Below, piece after piece: positions 33,765 to 42,475 of a DNA stretch of 64,000 bases. Source of the stretch: Acidobacteriota bacterium (lineage in GTDB: Bacteria; Acidobacteriota; Terriglobia; Terriglobales; SCQP01); assembly GCA_004299485.1 (NCBI GenBank), contig SCQP01000001.1:524992-588991 (forward strand), read 5' to 3'. The notes under the pieces were generated by a model that saw only the letters and a program-made list of their open reading frames with translations, did no database searches and had not been told where the DNA came from. Within the stretch, counting starts at the first letter, position 1; each line of letters starts with the position of its first letter. The position numbers and the translations under genes are program-made.

Positions 33765-34367
33765 TTATGGCTGATTATTGGTACGGTGCGGCGGTCGAAG
33801 GTTGCGTTCGCCTTGGCCCGATAGCGGTGGCGGACGGAGGAAGTCCTCGGTCACCCAGAACTCATCGCCGGACTTGACCACCCCGATGCCGATCCGCGTA
33901 AGGCGGCGGTTCAGGATGTTGCCGCGGTGATTGGTCTGAAAGGGCGGTTCGGACATCATCATCTGCTGCACGGCGGCGAGGCTGGGCGCCATGGCTACGT
34001 TTTCGGCCACCATGCTCCAGGCGATGCCGGCGGCGCTCATGCGGGCGGCGGGGCTGCGCCCCTGCGCGTCGGTGTGACGCAAGCGGTGGTCGCGGGCCAT
34101 TTCCTCCGCGTGCTGCAGGGCCACCCGCGCGACCGCCGGGTCCCATCGCAGCGGCGCCGCGCGGCCGCCGGTCTCGGTGCGATTTTGGGGATTCGCGCGC
34201 GCCGCGTTGATCAGACGCAGCAGCTCCATCGACCGGCGCGGGACCCCGCGTTGCGCCCGCTGGTCACGCGGTGCAGGGGACTGAGCCAGTCCGGCAAGTT
34301 GCAGCCACACGACGCTGCACGCGAGGAAACCTGCCAGGAGCCATCTGCAACTCTGATGCATGCTCAT
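33765..34367 (-). CDS. secreted CAP-domain (SCP/PR1) protein
   Basis: This 200-residue protein has a signal peptide (WLLAGFLACSVVWLQLAGLAQ) and a CAP domain: LLRLINAARANPQ, LRWDPAVARVALQHAEEMARDHRLRH, AENVAMA, QTNHRGNILNRRLTRIGIGV. The conserved His and Glu of the CAP cavity are in LRHTDAQG and AENVA. Bacterial CAP proteins are extracellular and mostly of unknown role. The C-terminal tail is Pro- and Arg-rich. It is divergent from the small membrane protein at 34396. Confidence 0.88.
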   Translation of the reverse strand: MSMHQSCRWLLAGFLACSVVWLQLAGLAQSPAPRDQRAQRGVPRRSMELLRLINAARANPQNRTETGGRAAPLRWDPAVARVALQHAEEMARDHRLRHTDAQGRSPAARMSAAGIAWSMVAENVAMAPSLAAVQQMMMSEPPFQTNHRGNILNRRLTRIGIGVVKSGDEFWVTEDFLRPPPLSGQGERNLRPPHRTNNQP

Positions 34368-34395
34368 ACCTTATGCTAGCGGAGGGAGTACACGA

Positions 34396-34785
34396 ATGAT
34401 CCCAGGTGCAGTGATTCTTCTGCTGTGGACCATCGCCATGCTGGCGGTTCACCTCAGAAGCCGGCAATTGGTGAAGCGGATGTGGGAGCCGGGCCAGAAC
34501 CGGCTCGCCTGGCTCACCGTGAACAGCCTCGTACGCTTTGAGGGACTTTACTATATCGCTGCGGTGATCTACGCCGTCATGGAACGGCGGGCGGCGCTGT
34601 TCGTCCCCATCGCCGTGCTGGCGGTGATCCATTTTGCCGTGTGGGCCGCGGTCGAGCGGCGATCCGATTGGCCGGCGGCTACATCCGAGCGGAAGCAGTT
34701 GCTCGACCGCATTCAAATCTTCGACTGGGGCGAGTCGCTGGTGCTGGTCTACATCGCCTGGTGGCTCGTCGAAGCCCTGCACTGA
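34396..34785 (+). CDS. small integral membrane protein
   Basis: This 129-residue protein has about three to four hydrophobic helices: IPGAVILLLWTIAMLAVHL, YYIAAVIYAVMERRAALFV, IAVLAVIHFAVWAAV and SLVLVYIAWWLVEAL. No family is recognised. GGAGG stands 10 nt before the ATG, which decides the start over an upstream ATG at 34360. It is convergent with the aminotransferase gene. Confidence 0.7.
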   Translation: MIPGAVILLLWTIAMLAVHLRSRQLVKRMWEPGQNRLAWLTVNSLVRFEGLYYIAAVIYAVMERRAALFVPIAVLAVIHFAVWAAVERRSDWPAATSERKQLLDRIQIFDWGESLVLVYIAWWLVEALH

Positions 34786-34790
34786 GGACT

Positions 34791-35990
34791 CTAGCCAAGC
34801 AGGGCGCGGCGGAGGGCGGCGCCGCCTTCGCGGACCATGGCGGTGGAGCAACTGAAGGAGAAGCGGAGGGCGTCGGTGGAGGAGTGACCAAAGGCGTCGC
34901 CGGGCGTGCTGCCAATGCCTTGCTGGGCGAGGCGGCGCGAGAGGGCATCGGCATCGGCGACGCCGAGGCGGGCGTAGAGCGACGGGTCGAGCGAGACCCA
35001 GAGGAAGAAGGTGCCTTCCGGCGTAAAGGGTTGAACACCGGGGATGTCGCGCAGAGCGTCGAGGAGCAGATTGCGGCGTTGAAGATATTCGGCGCGCATG
35101 GCGGGAATGTGCTCCTGATTGCCGGTGACGGCGGCGAGGGCAGCGGCCTGACCGAGGCTATTGACGCCATTGATGGTGCAGCGCAGCAGCTTGGGAATAC
35201 GGTCGTGCAGGAGGCGGGCGCGGGTGACGAGATAGCCGACGCGCAGACCGGCCATCGCATGGCTCTTGGAGAACGAGTAGATGCTGACGATGCGCTCCCA
35301 ATCCGGGCCGGCGAGCGAGGCGATGGAATGATGGGTCGCGGGCGCGTAGACGACGTCTTCGTAAGCCTCGTCGGCGACGATCCAGAGATTGCGCTGGCGC
35401 GCCAGGTCGAGGATAGCTTGCAGGGTTTCGCGCGCGAGCACCGAGCCGGTGGGGTTGTGGGGCGTGTTGAGGAATATGGCCTTGGTGCGGGCCGTGAGGG
35501 CGCGGGCAATCGTTTCCGGGCGGTACTGAAAGCCATCCTCAGAGCGCAGCGGCACGCCTACGACGACGCCGCCGGCGAGGCGGACATTTTCGGCGACTTC
35601 GGTCCACATGGGATCAGGCAGGATCACCTCGTCACCGGGATCAAGCAAGGAGCCAAAAACGACGAAAAGGGCGTGCATGGCGCCGTTGGTGACGAAGATG
35701 TCGCTCTCCGTGGCGCCAGCAATGCCGTTTTTGCTCACGACCTTTTGGGCGAGCGCGCGGCGCAGGGCAGGCGTGCCGTTGTTGGGCACGTAATGGGTCT
35801 GGCCGGCAAGGCCCGCTTGGTGGACGGCTTCGAGCACGTGCGCGGGCGGAGTAAAGCTAGGATCGCCGGATTCGAAGCGGAAAACCTTCGCGCCGGCGGC
35901 TTGCGCCTGCATCAGTTGTTCGCGGATTTGAACGATTTTACCGAGCGAAATGGCGTCGAGTGGATGGGAATGCAGCGTAGCAACAGGCAT
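34791..35990 (-). CDS. class I/II pyridoxal-phosphate aminotransferase
   Basis: This 399-residue fold-type I enzyme has the PLP lysine in SIYSFSKSHAMAGLRVGYL, the cofactor-binding Asp-x-x-Tyr in LWIVADEAYEDV, NTPHNPTGSVL, and the C-terminal Arg in LRFSFSC that binds the substrate carboxylate. It is closest in pattern to aspartate-type aminotransferases of the I-gamma group. The substrate range is not predictable. It stands alone. Confidence 0.9.
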   Translation of the reverse strand: MPVATLHSHPLDAISLGKIVQIREQLMQAQAAGAKVFRFESGDPSFTPPAHVLEAVHQAGLAGQTHYVPNNGTPALRRALAQKVVSKNGIAGATESDIFVTNGAMHALFVVFGSLLDPGDEVILPDPMWTEVAENVRLAGGVVVGVPLRSEDGFQYRPETIARALTARTKAIFLNTPHNPTGSVLARETLQAILDLARQRNLWIVADEAYEDVVYAPATHHSIASLAGPDWERIVSIYSFSKSHAMAGLRVGYLVTRARLLHDRIPKLLRCTINGVNSLGQAAALAAVTGNQEHIPAMRAEYLQRRNLLLDALRDIPGVQPFTPEGTFFLWVSLDPSLYARLGVADADALSRRLAQQGIGSTPGDAFGHSSTDALRFSFSCSTAMVREGGAALRRALLG

Positions 35991-36096
35991 GGAAACAGAA
36001 ACTCTCCTTCTCCATGGTACGGCACGCCGGGCAATTCAGATGAGCCGATTGAAGAGCCGGAGGCGTGCGGTTGCCACTTGCTGGAGGCCGAGATAC

Positions 36097-36174
36097 GAAA
36101 TCGGCCACGTTGAAGTGACCCACGGCCACATGGTTTTTCTGTGCCTCTTCCAGCGCGCTGCGCAGCCCTGCCAT
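36097..36174 (-). pseudogene. class II fructose-bisphosphate aldolase, N-terminal remnant
   Basis: From ATG 36174, with GGAG 9 nt upstream, the first 26 codons read MAGLRSALEEAQKNHVAVGH and then FNVADF, matching the start of KbaY/GatY-type class II aldolases. The frame then continues into unrelated sequence and stops at 35938. The remaining roughly 90 percent of the gene is absent. Confidence 0.6.
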
Positions 36175-36250
36175 GCCACTTGGCTCCTTCAGGTTTTGCT
36201 TCCTACATCAATTTTGCATCGCTGCGGGCAACTCAGGCGTCCAATGCCCC

Positions 36251-36634
36251 ATGAGTTCCACCAACCCACGCGGGCTGCCCATCATTCTTTGGGTCGTGCA
36301 AGCGGTGCTGTGCGCGCTCTACCTGTACACCGGCTGGTCGAAGCTGGCGATGACGCCGGCGGTGCTGCACGGCGGCGGGTCACCGTTCTTCCCTTTTATC
36401 GGGCTGTGCGAGTTTCTGGGCGCGATCGGATTGATCCTGCCGAGCCTGTTGCGCATTGCGACACGGCTGACGCCGATCGCCGCCGCGGGGCTGGCGATCA
36501 TCATGCTGGGCGCGATCCGTGCGCTGGCCCTGGGGGGACAGATGAGCCTGCTGTGGCTGCCGATTGCGGCGCTCATCGGTGACATTTTTGTAATCTACGG
36601 CCGCACCCGGCTGGCGCCCATAGACGGGAAGTAG
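36251..36634 (+). CDS. DoxX-like family membrane protein
   Basis: This 127-residue protein has four hydrophobic helices in the DoxX arrangement: IILWVVQAVLCALYLYTGWSKLA, a loop with PFFPFIGLCEFLGAIGLILPSLL, AAGLAIIMLGAIRALAL, and LLWLPIAALIGDIFVIYG. DoxX-like proteins are poorly characterised and tied to redox or detoxification processes. The ATG at 36251 was chosen because the fold begins directly after it. It lies between two gene remnants. Confidence 0.8.
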   Translation: MSSTNPRGLPIILWVVQAVLCALYLYTGWSKLAMTPAVLHGGGSPFFPFIGLCEFLGAIGLILPSLLRIATRLTPIAAAGLAIIMLGAIRALALGGQMSLLWLPIAALIGDIFVIYGRTRLAPIDGK

Positions 36635-36643
36635 GTGGGCGAA

Positions 36644-37020
36644 CTACGGCAGGAGCACAATTTTGCCTCTGGCCTGCAGCACGCGGCTGTAGGCATGAAG
36701 GGCGTCCCGTAGAGGATAGGTTTCGGCCACAGGCGGAGGCGCGAGCGATCCGCTCTCAAACAACGGCGTCAGTTCGCGCAGAATGGGGGCGCCCTGGACG
36801 GCGCTGCGGGCCGCGGTGTCGAGGCCGAGGATCTGGTGACGGTTGCGGTAGAGCGCAAAAAGATCGAGAGTCGTTTCGCGCCCGCCGAAGCTCGCGCTGT
36901 AGACGACCATGCGCGCGCCTTTCGCCATGACGCTCAGGAACTCGGGAAATACCGAAGCCCCGATGCCGTTCAACACTGCGTCGACACCGCGACCGCCGGT
37001 CGCACTCGAGGCGCACGGCT
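36644..37020 (-). pseudogene. zinc-binding/quinone alcohol dehydrogenase, C-terminal fragment
   Basis: The frame [20 protein letters not shown] followed by GARMVVYSASFGGRE and YRNRHQILGLD is the second half of a medium-chain dehydrogenase/quinone oxidoreductase (nucleotide-binding and C-terminal parts). Upstream the frame is closed by a stop near 37018, so about 180 N-terminal residues are missing. An internal GTG at 36976 could in principle start a 110-residue protein, but the fold would be incomplete. Confidence 0.7.
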
Positions 37021-37029
37021 AGCATAGCT

Positions 37030-37404
37030 TTATTGTGCGCGTGCGCGGAATTGCTGGATGCGGCGGCGGTCGCGCTTGCTGGGGCGACCCGCGGGCGCGG
37101 GGGCGCCGGCGTAGAGGGTGCGGCGTTCGGCGGCCACACGCTGGCGGGCTGCGCGGCTGGCGTCGGATTCGCGGTAGAGCTTCTGCGCCACCAGTGCGGG
37201 GCCGCGCACTTCGCTCAACTCCAGAATCTCGACTTCGAAATCGCCGCTGCCGTTGGTGACGCGCAGCCGCTCGCCACCATGCAGTTCACGCGCCGGTTTG
37301 GCGGGCTGGCCGGCGAGGGTGACGCGGCCGAGGTCGCAGGCCCGGGCGGCCAAGGCGCGGGTTTTGAAGAAGCGCGCAGCCCACAGCCATTTATCGAGGC
37401 GCAT
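37030..37404 (-). CDS. hslR: S4-domain RNA-binding protein (Hsp15-like)
   Basis: This 124-residue protein opens with an S4 RNA-binding domain ([20 protein letters not shown], then [27 protein letters not shown]) and has a basic C-terminus with [14 protein letters not shown]. The Hsp15 family binds 50S subunits that carry stalled peptidyl-tRNA and rescues them. The ATG at 37404 precedes the conserved start directly. The divergent DUF1801 gene starts only 18 nt away, so promoters must lie inside the coding regions. Confidence 0.85.
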   Translation of the reverse strand: MRLDKWLWAARFFKTRALAARACDLGRVTLAGQPAKPARELHGGERLRVTNGSGDFEVEILELSEVRGPALVAQKLYRESDASRAARQRVAAERRTLYAGAPAPAGRPSKRDRRRIQQFRARAQ

Positions 37405-37422
37405 AACGTTAAGATTAACGGA

Positions 37423-37869
37423 ATGGCAAAAGGCAAACGGCAAACCGGCGGATTTACGGCAGAAGAACGGGCCGCAATGCAGGAACGCGTGCACGAACTG
37501 AAGGGGACCGCAGAGACGGAGGGCGAAGGCGCAGTGCTCGCCAAAATCGCCGCCATGCCGGGACCCGACCGCAGCCTGGGACGGCGGCTGCACACCCTGA
37601 TCATGAGCGCCGCGCCAGAGCTGACGCCGCGCCTCTGGTACGGCATGCCTGCTTACGCCAAAGGCGGCAAGGTGGTGTGCTTTTTTCAGGATGCGCACAA
37701 ATTCAAGGCGCGCTACGCTACGCTCGGGTTCAGCGACAAAGCGAAGCTCGACGAGGGCGCGATGTGGCCCACGACATTCGCCATTGCTGAATTGACGGCG
37801 GCGGTGGAGGCGAAAGTGATGGCGCTGGTGCAGCGAGCGGTCCAAGCCGGTTCGTCTAGAAATCGGTGA
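37423..37869 (+). CDS. DUF1801 (YdhG-like) protein
   Basis: This 148-residue cytoplasmic protein has the DUF1801 core: [36 protein letters not shown] and [16 protein letters not shown]. The family includes YdhG/frataxin-like proteins proposed as iron chaperones; the evidence is limited and I do not assign a role. It overlaps the convergent P-type ATPase gene by 14 nt. Confidence 0.82.
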   Translation: MAKGKRQTGGFTAEERAAMQERVHELKGTAETEGEGAVLAKIAAMPGPDRSLGRRLHTLIMSAAPELTPRLWYGMPAYAKGGKVVCFFQDAHKFKARYATLGFSDKAKLDEGAMWPTTFAIAELTAAVEAKVMALVQRAVQAGSSRNR

Positions 37870-39706
37870 GGCGACGGGGAGCAAGGGCGGCGCGGGAAGC
37901 GTTGAGGACCGCGAGCAGGTCGATGACCTCCTGCGCGATAGCGCCGGCGATGGGCGAGAGCAGGCCGACGGCGGCAAAGCCCATGCCCACCAGACTCAGG
38001 GCCATACCGCCGATGGCGCTTTGGAGCAGGATGCGGCGGGAGTGGCGGGCGATGTGCATCAGTTCATCCACAAGGCGCAGGGAGGCATCCATGATGACCG
38101 CGTCGGCGGCTTCGGCGGTGACATCGCTGCGGATGCCAAGGGCGATGCCGACGGTGACCGCCAGCAGGGCCGGCGCATCGTTGATGCCGTCACCGACAAA
38201 AATGGTTTTGGCCTCACGCACGGCATGGCGAACGAAGGCGAGCTTCTGCTCGGGACTCTGGCCGGCGTGCATCTCCTGGATGCCGACGCTATCGGCCAGA
38301 TAGCGGACTTCCGCCTCGCGGTCGCCGGACAGCAGTACCACGCGGTCGATGCCGTGCCGGGCGCCGAGATGGCCGACAAAGGGGCGGCTTTCCGGACGCG
38401 GAGTGTCGCGGAAACGCAGGCAGCCGGCATAACGGCGATCGAGGAGCACCAGGCATTCCAGGCCCGCGGCGACCGGCGGCAGCTCGGGCGGCACAACCTC
38501 GAGCTTGCCGCGGCCGGTGATGAGCACCTCACGGCCATTGACACGGTCGCGCAATCCCTCGCCGGGTTTCTCGCTGACCTCTTCCACGGGCAGAAGCTGC
38601 AGGTCGTGCTGTTTCGCGGCAGCCAGAATGGGCGCGGCGAGCGGATGACGGCTGAAGCGTTCGAGACTGGCGGCGGCGGCCAAGACCTCGCTCTCGGTGA
38701 AACCCGACGCCGGCAATACTGACGTGAGCGTCGGCTTGCCATAGGTAAGGGTTCCGGTTTTGTCGAGAATGAGTGTCCGGCAGTCGCCCACCTGCTCGAA
38801 CATATCCGGGCGGCGGACGACCACGCCGCGCCGGGCGGCGAGCGAGATGCCACCGATGAGCGCCACGGGAATGGCAATCAGCAGCGGACAGGGAGTGGCG
38901 ACCACGACCACGGCGAGGAAGCGCTCACTGCCGCCGCCAGCCAGGGCAGCGACGATAGCCACCGCCATAGCCAGGGGCAGATACCAGGCGCCGAGCCGAT
39001 CGCCAATCCGGCGCACGCGCGGCTGCGCCTGCTCGCTCATTTCCACGACCTTGACGATGCTGGCGTAGCGGGAATCGACAGCGAGGCGCGAGGTCTCGAT
39101 GGTGAGCGCGGCTTCGCCGTTGATGGCGCCGGAGATCACGGTGGAACCGGGCGCTTTGGCAATCTGGTAAGGCTCGCCGGTGAGATAGGCTTCGTCCATG
39201 CTGCCCTGGCCCTCGATGACGACACCATCGACCGGGCAGGTTTCGTGAGGAAAGACGATGAGGTGATCGCCCACGGCGATCTCGCTCACGCTCACATCCT
39301 GGAGGTCGCCGTTGTGGAGCCGGTGTGCTTGCGTGGGGACGCGGCGCGCCAGTGCGTCGAGCACCGCCGTAGCGCGCCGGCTGGCCAGACGCTCGAGCAG
39401 AGCGCCTCCGGAGAGCAGAAGCACCACGATCACGGCCACCAGGAGTTCGCCGAGGATAACCGCGGTCACGATGGAAACGCCCGCCAGCAGATCGGAGCCG
39501 AACTCCCGCCGCCACAAATTGTGCGCCAGATCCGTGAGCAACGGGATAGCGCCGGCCAGCCCAATCCAGAGCGGAAGTTCGATGAAGCGGGATTGGGGAA
39601 AGCCGAAGCGGAGGATCAAGTGGACGACAATGGCAGCCAGAGCCAGAAGGGTAATCCAGCCTTCCTTGCCGAGATCCGGCCAGGCCGTGGTCTTTATATC
39701 CTCCAT
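37856..39706 (-). CDS. heavy-metal P-type ATPase with TPCP motif
   Basis: This 616-residue transporter has an actuator motif (YLTGEPYQ), the phosphorylated Asp in [13 protein letters not shown], the hinge [12 protein letters not shown], and membrane motif [11 protein letters not shown]. The metal-site motif TPC replaces the CPC of copper and zinc pumps. No N-terminal metal-binding domain is present. The N-terminus has short hydrophobic helices from about residue 15. The metal is not predictable. The ATG at 39706 (MEDIKTTAW) was chosen; an in-frame ATG at 39760 exists. It is divergent from a universal stress protein gene, with which metal pumps are often paired. Confidence 0.88.
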   Translation of the reverse strand: MEDIKTTAWPDLGKEGWITLLALAAIVVHLILRFGFPQSRFIELPLWIGLAGAIPLLTDLAHNLWRREFGSDLLAGVSIVTAVILGELLVAVIVVLLLSGGALLERLASRRATAVLDALARRVPTQAHRLHNGDLQDVSVSEIAVGDHLIVFPHETCPVDGVVIEGQGSMDEAYLTGEPYQIAKAPGSTVISGAINGEAALTIETSRLAVDSRYASIVKVVEMSEQAQPRVRRIGDRLGAWYLPLAMAVAIVAALAGGGSERFLAVVVVATPCPLLIAIPVALIGGISLAARRGVVVRRPDMFEQVGDCRTLILDKTGTLTYGKPTLTSVLPASGFTESEVLAAAASLERFSRHPLAAPILAAAKQHDLQLLPVEEVSEKPGEGLRDRVNGREVLITGRGKLEVVPPELPPVAAGLECLVLLDRRYAGCLRFRDTPRPESRPFVGHLGARHGIDRVVLLSGDREAEVRYLADSVGIQEMHAGQSPEQKLAFVRHAVREAKTIFVGDGINDAPALLAVTVGIALGIRSDVTAEAADAVIMDASLRLVDELMHIARHSRRILLQSAIGGMALSLVGMGFAAVGLLSPIAGAIAQEVIDLLAVLNASRAALAPRRLTDF

Positions 39707-39786
39707 GCGATCAATCTTCGCACGAGGAAACGAGGCTCTTTTTCCCGGTTCTGCATCCATAGATTCGAGGGGAGGTGGGCACAGCC

Positions 39787-40680
39787 ATGAAAACGGAAAC
39801 GCAGGCACCAGCGCGTTCCGAGCGCATAGCGATCCGGAATATCCTCGTAATGACCGATTTCTCGCCACGCTCAGAAGCCGCGCTCAACTACGCGGCGGGC
39901 TGGGCGCGGAAGATGGGCGCCACCATCCACGTGGCGCATTTCATCCGCCCAGCCCTGTTCGCCGTCGCCTGGGATGCGTACGGTCCGCTGATGGAAAAAG
40001 TACGGGAAGACGGGCGCGCCGGCCTGGCGGCCATCGATGCCCGTCCGGATTTGCAGGATGTTCCTCACACCACCTACCTCGATCCCGTTGACATTCTGGA
40101 TGGGCTGAAAGGGCTGATCGAGGCCCAACACATCGACCTCGTTGTCCTGGCCAGCGCTGCGCGCAAGGGTCTGGGCAAGGTGCTGCTAGGGTCAACTGCG
40201 GAAACCGTGTTCCGTTCCGTTCCCAACCCGGTTTTGATGCTCGGGCCAAGGGTCAGACTCCCGGAGAAAACCCCGGAAGTGCGCACCTTGCTGTTCGCCA
40301 CCGATTTTGGGCCCGCGACGGCACGCGCGGCCATGTTCGCCTGTTCCCTGGCGCAGGAGCTGCAGGCGCGATTGTACCTGCTGCACGTGCTGCCGTTGCC
40401 AGGGGTAGAGAATGCGCCACGAAAAAGCGAGGTTGCAGTGGCGGAACGGCAACTGGGTGCCCTGGTCCCAGCGGGCGCGGCAAGCTGGTGTGAGCCGATG
40501 CCGCTGATCCTAGCGGGAGATCCGTCCGTAGAAATCGTGAAGGCCACGGATGCGACCCAGGCGGATTTGATCGTCGTCGGCACCCGCCGTCCGCCGCGGC
40601 TGCCCGCCTATACCGGCTGGGCGACGGCCTACCAGGTACTCCATGAATCGCCGTGCCCGGTGCTCACGGTACGCGAGTAA
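39787..40680 (+). CDS. tandem universal stress protein (UspA family)
   Basis: This 297-residue cytoplasmic protein has two Usp domains. Domain 1 runs from IRNILVMTDFSPRSEAALN to VVLASAARKGLGKVLLGSTA, which keeps the glycine-rich ATP-binding motif. Domain 2 runs from VRTLLFATDFGPATARAA to LIVVGTRRPPRLPAYTGW, where that motif is degenerate. One domain therefore probably binds ATP and the other does not. GGGGAGG stands about 12 nt before the ATG. The 3' end overlaps the convergent M61 gene by 17 nt. Confidence 0.88.
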   Translation: MKTETQAPARSERIAIRNILVMTDFSPRSEAALNYAAGWARKMGATIHVAHFIRPALFAVAWDAYGPLMEKVREDGRAGLAAIDARPDLQDVPHTTYLDPVDILDGLKGLIEAQHIDLVVLASAARKGLGKVLLGSTAETVFRSVPNPVLMLGPRVRLPEKTPEVRTLLFATDFGPATARAAMFACSLAQELQARLYLLHVLPLPGVENAPRKSEVAVAERQLGALVPAGAASWCEPMPLILAGDPSVEIVKATDATQADLIVVGTRRPPRLPAYTGWATAYQVLHESPCPVLTVRE

Positions 40681-42475
40681 GCGTGGTACGCAGCCAGTCG
40701 CGCAGGATCGCTGCCTGCACGGGAGTGGGATGCGCGGCTGGCTGGAGGCGAATGGTGTACTGCAGGCGCGGGGCAAGCGTGAGCTGCGCTGTCCGGTTGG
40801 CGCCGCCGGCGTGGGTGAACTCGAGCGCGAGCATCGCGCCGGGTTGGTGGGTAGCGAGAAAGCCGCTCAGACTGCTGGAAGTCGCAGGCTCGCCAGCGAC
40901 GGTCATCAGCACGTCACCTGGACGGAGGCCGGCACGCGCGGCCGGCGAGGAGGGTGCGACCGCGGCAATGCGCAATCCGCCGGAGGGATCGGAATCAGTT
41001 GCGAGGCCGATGGTTGCACCGGCCGCGGACTTGTCCGCCATGGTCACATCGATGCCGGCGTAGCCGAAGTATTTGCGGTAGTTCATGGGCGCCGTGGTCG
41101 AGGCATAGGAGAAGACCTCCGCAAGCGAATGGCCAGCGGCGGCTTCGCAGGCGGCGCGGAATTCAGCATCGGTGAAACCGCGCTGGTTGTGCAGGTAATA
41201 GGTGCGGTATAGGCTGCGCATTACGGCGTCAAGTGAGTGGGCATTGTGGCTGTCGTGCCGGATGGCGAGATCGAGCAGGGCGCCCAACATGGCGCCGTTG
41301 TCGTAGTAGGAAATCGTCGTGTTGCGATTGGAGCGGCCGCCATAAGCGCTGCTCCAGGTGGTCCAGCTCGATTCGGTGGCCGATTCGTAAGGCCGGCCGG
41401 GCTCCTTTTCAAAGCCATTGATTTCGTGCGTCAGCGTGGCCAGATACTCTTCAGGCGTGATCAGGCCCGCACGCACCAGCAGGAGATCTTCGTAATAGAC
41501 GGTCAAGCCCTCGGAAACCCAGAGCATATGGGTGAGGTTTTCTGCTTCGTAGTCAAACGGCCCCAGCGCCAGCGGCCGAATTCGCTTGACGTTGAAGGTG
41601 TGGAAGTATTCGTGGGCGACGTAGCTGAGCCAGCGCTGGTAACCGGCCGGAGTAGTGAGCATGGAGCCGGGAAAGGAAATGGCAGCGGACGTGAGGTGCT
41701 CGATGCCACCATTGCCGTGACCGATCAGCAGGAAGGTGTAGCGCGGATAAGGGACGGTGCCCATCATCTGGGTTGCAGCTTCGACAATGCGCTGCAGATT
41801 GGAGGCGATCCGCGTCCGGCTGATACTGGCGGGGACGTCTTCCAGGGCGATGGTGTGCGGGCGGCCGCCGGCCACGAAATGGAGCAACTGCTCGTTGCCC
41901 AGCAGAATGGGGCTGTCAAATAGAAAATCGAAGTTGCGGGCGCGGAAGCTGCGGGGATGGCCGGTGACGGGCGCCAAGCCGGTGGCAATGGCGTGCCATG
42001 CGACTGGCGGCTGGAGGGTGACGGTAGCCGGATCGGCGAGCTGGCCTTTCACATAGACGAACAGGCCTGGCGAGGCGATGAAGGCGCCCTGCGCGCTGAT
42101 GGAGTTGTCGGCTACAAACGGGCGCGCGGCGGCAACATCGTAGCGGACGACAACCTCGGGGGCACCCTCCGTCACAACGCGCCAGGTATGCGGCGTGGTC
42201 TGCGCCCAGCCGAGGCTGTGACCCTGGTCATCCTGAGCCTGAAAGTGCGTGACGAAGCGCGCGTAGTTCATCAGTTCGTAATAGCCCGGCATCCAGACGG
42301 GCATTTCGAAGTCGGCAACCGCGGCGTGCAAACCGCGGCAGCGCAGCGTGACCTGAAATTGCTTCTGTGCCGGTTGCGGCGTGACCGTGAAGGCAAACTG
42401 CGGCGTCTGCGCAAAAGCACCGGCGGCCGCCAGGGCCACCATCGTCACCATACGCACTGTCGCGCGCGGTCTCAT
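40664..42475 (-). CDS. M61 family glycyl aminopeptidase with PDZ domain
   Basis: This 603-residue secreted zinc peptidase has a signal peptide (MVALAAAGAFAQ). The M61 N-terminal beta domain is followed by the catalytic centre HEYFHTFNVKRIRP (HExxH), with the third ligand Glu in WVSEGLTVYYED. A PDZ domain at about residues 505-560 (VAPSSPAARAGLRPGDVLMT) is typical. The enzyme trims N-terminal Gly or Ala residues in the periplasm. Its start overlaps the stop of the upstream M20 peptidase gene (ATGA), forming a two-gene peptide-degradation operon. Confidence 0.92.
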   Translation of the reverse strand: MRPRATVRMVTMVALAAAGAFAQTPQFAFTVTPQPAQKQFQVTLRCRGLHAAVADFEMPVWMPGYYELMNYARFVTHFQAQDDQGHSLGWAQTTPHTWRVVTEGAPEVVVRYDVAAARPFVADNSISAQGAFIASPGLFVYVKGQLADPATVTLQPPVAWHAIATGLAPVTGHPRSFRARNFDFLFDSPILLGNEQLLHFVAGGRPHTIALEDVPASISRTRIASNLQRIVEAATQMMGTVPYPRYTFLLIGHGNGGIEHLTSAAISFPGSMLTTPAGYQRWLSYVAHEYFHTFNVKRIRPLALGPFDYEAENLTHMLWVSEGLTVYYEDLLLVRAGLITPEEYLATLTHEINGFEKEPGRPYESATESSWTTWSSAYGGRSNRNTTISYYDNGAMLGALLDLAIRHDSHNAHSLDAVMRSLYRTYYLHNQRGFTDAEFRAACEAAAGHSLAEVFSYASTTAPMNYRKYFGYAGIDVTMADKSAAGATIGLATDSDPSGGLRIAAVAPSSPAARAGLRPGDVLMTVAGEPATSSSLSGFLATHQPGAMLALEFTHAGGANRTAQLTLAPRLQYTIRLQPAAHPTPVQAAILRDWLRTTLTRVP

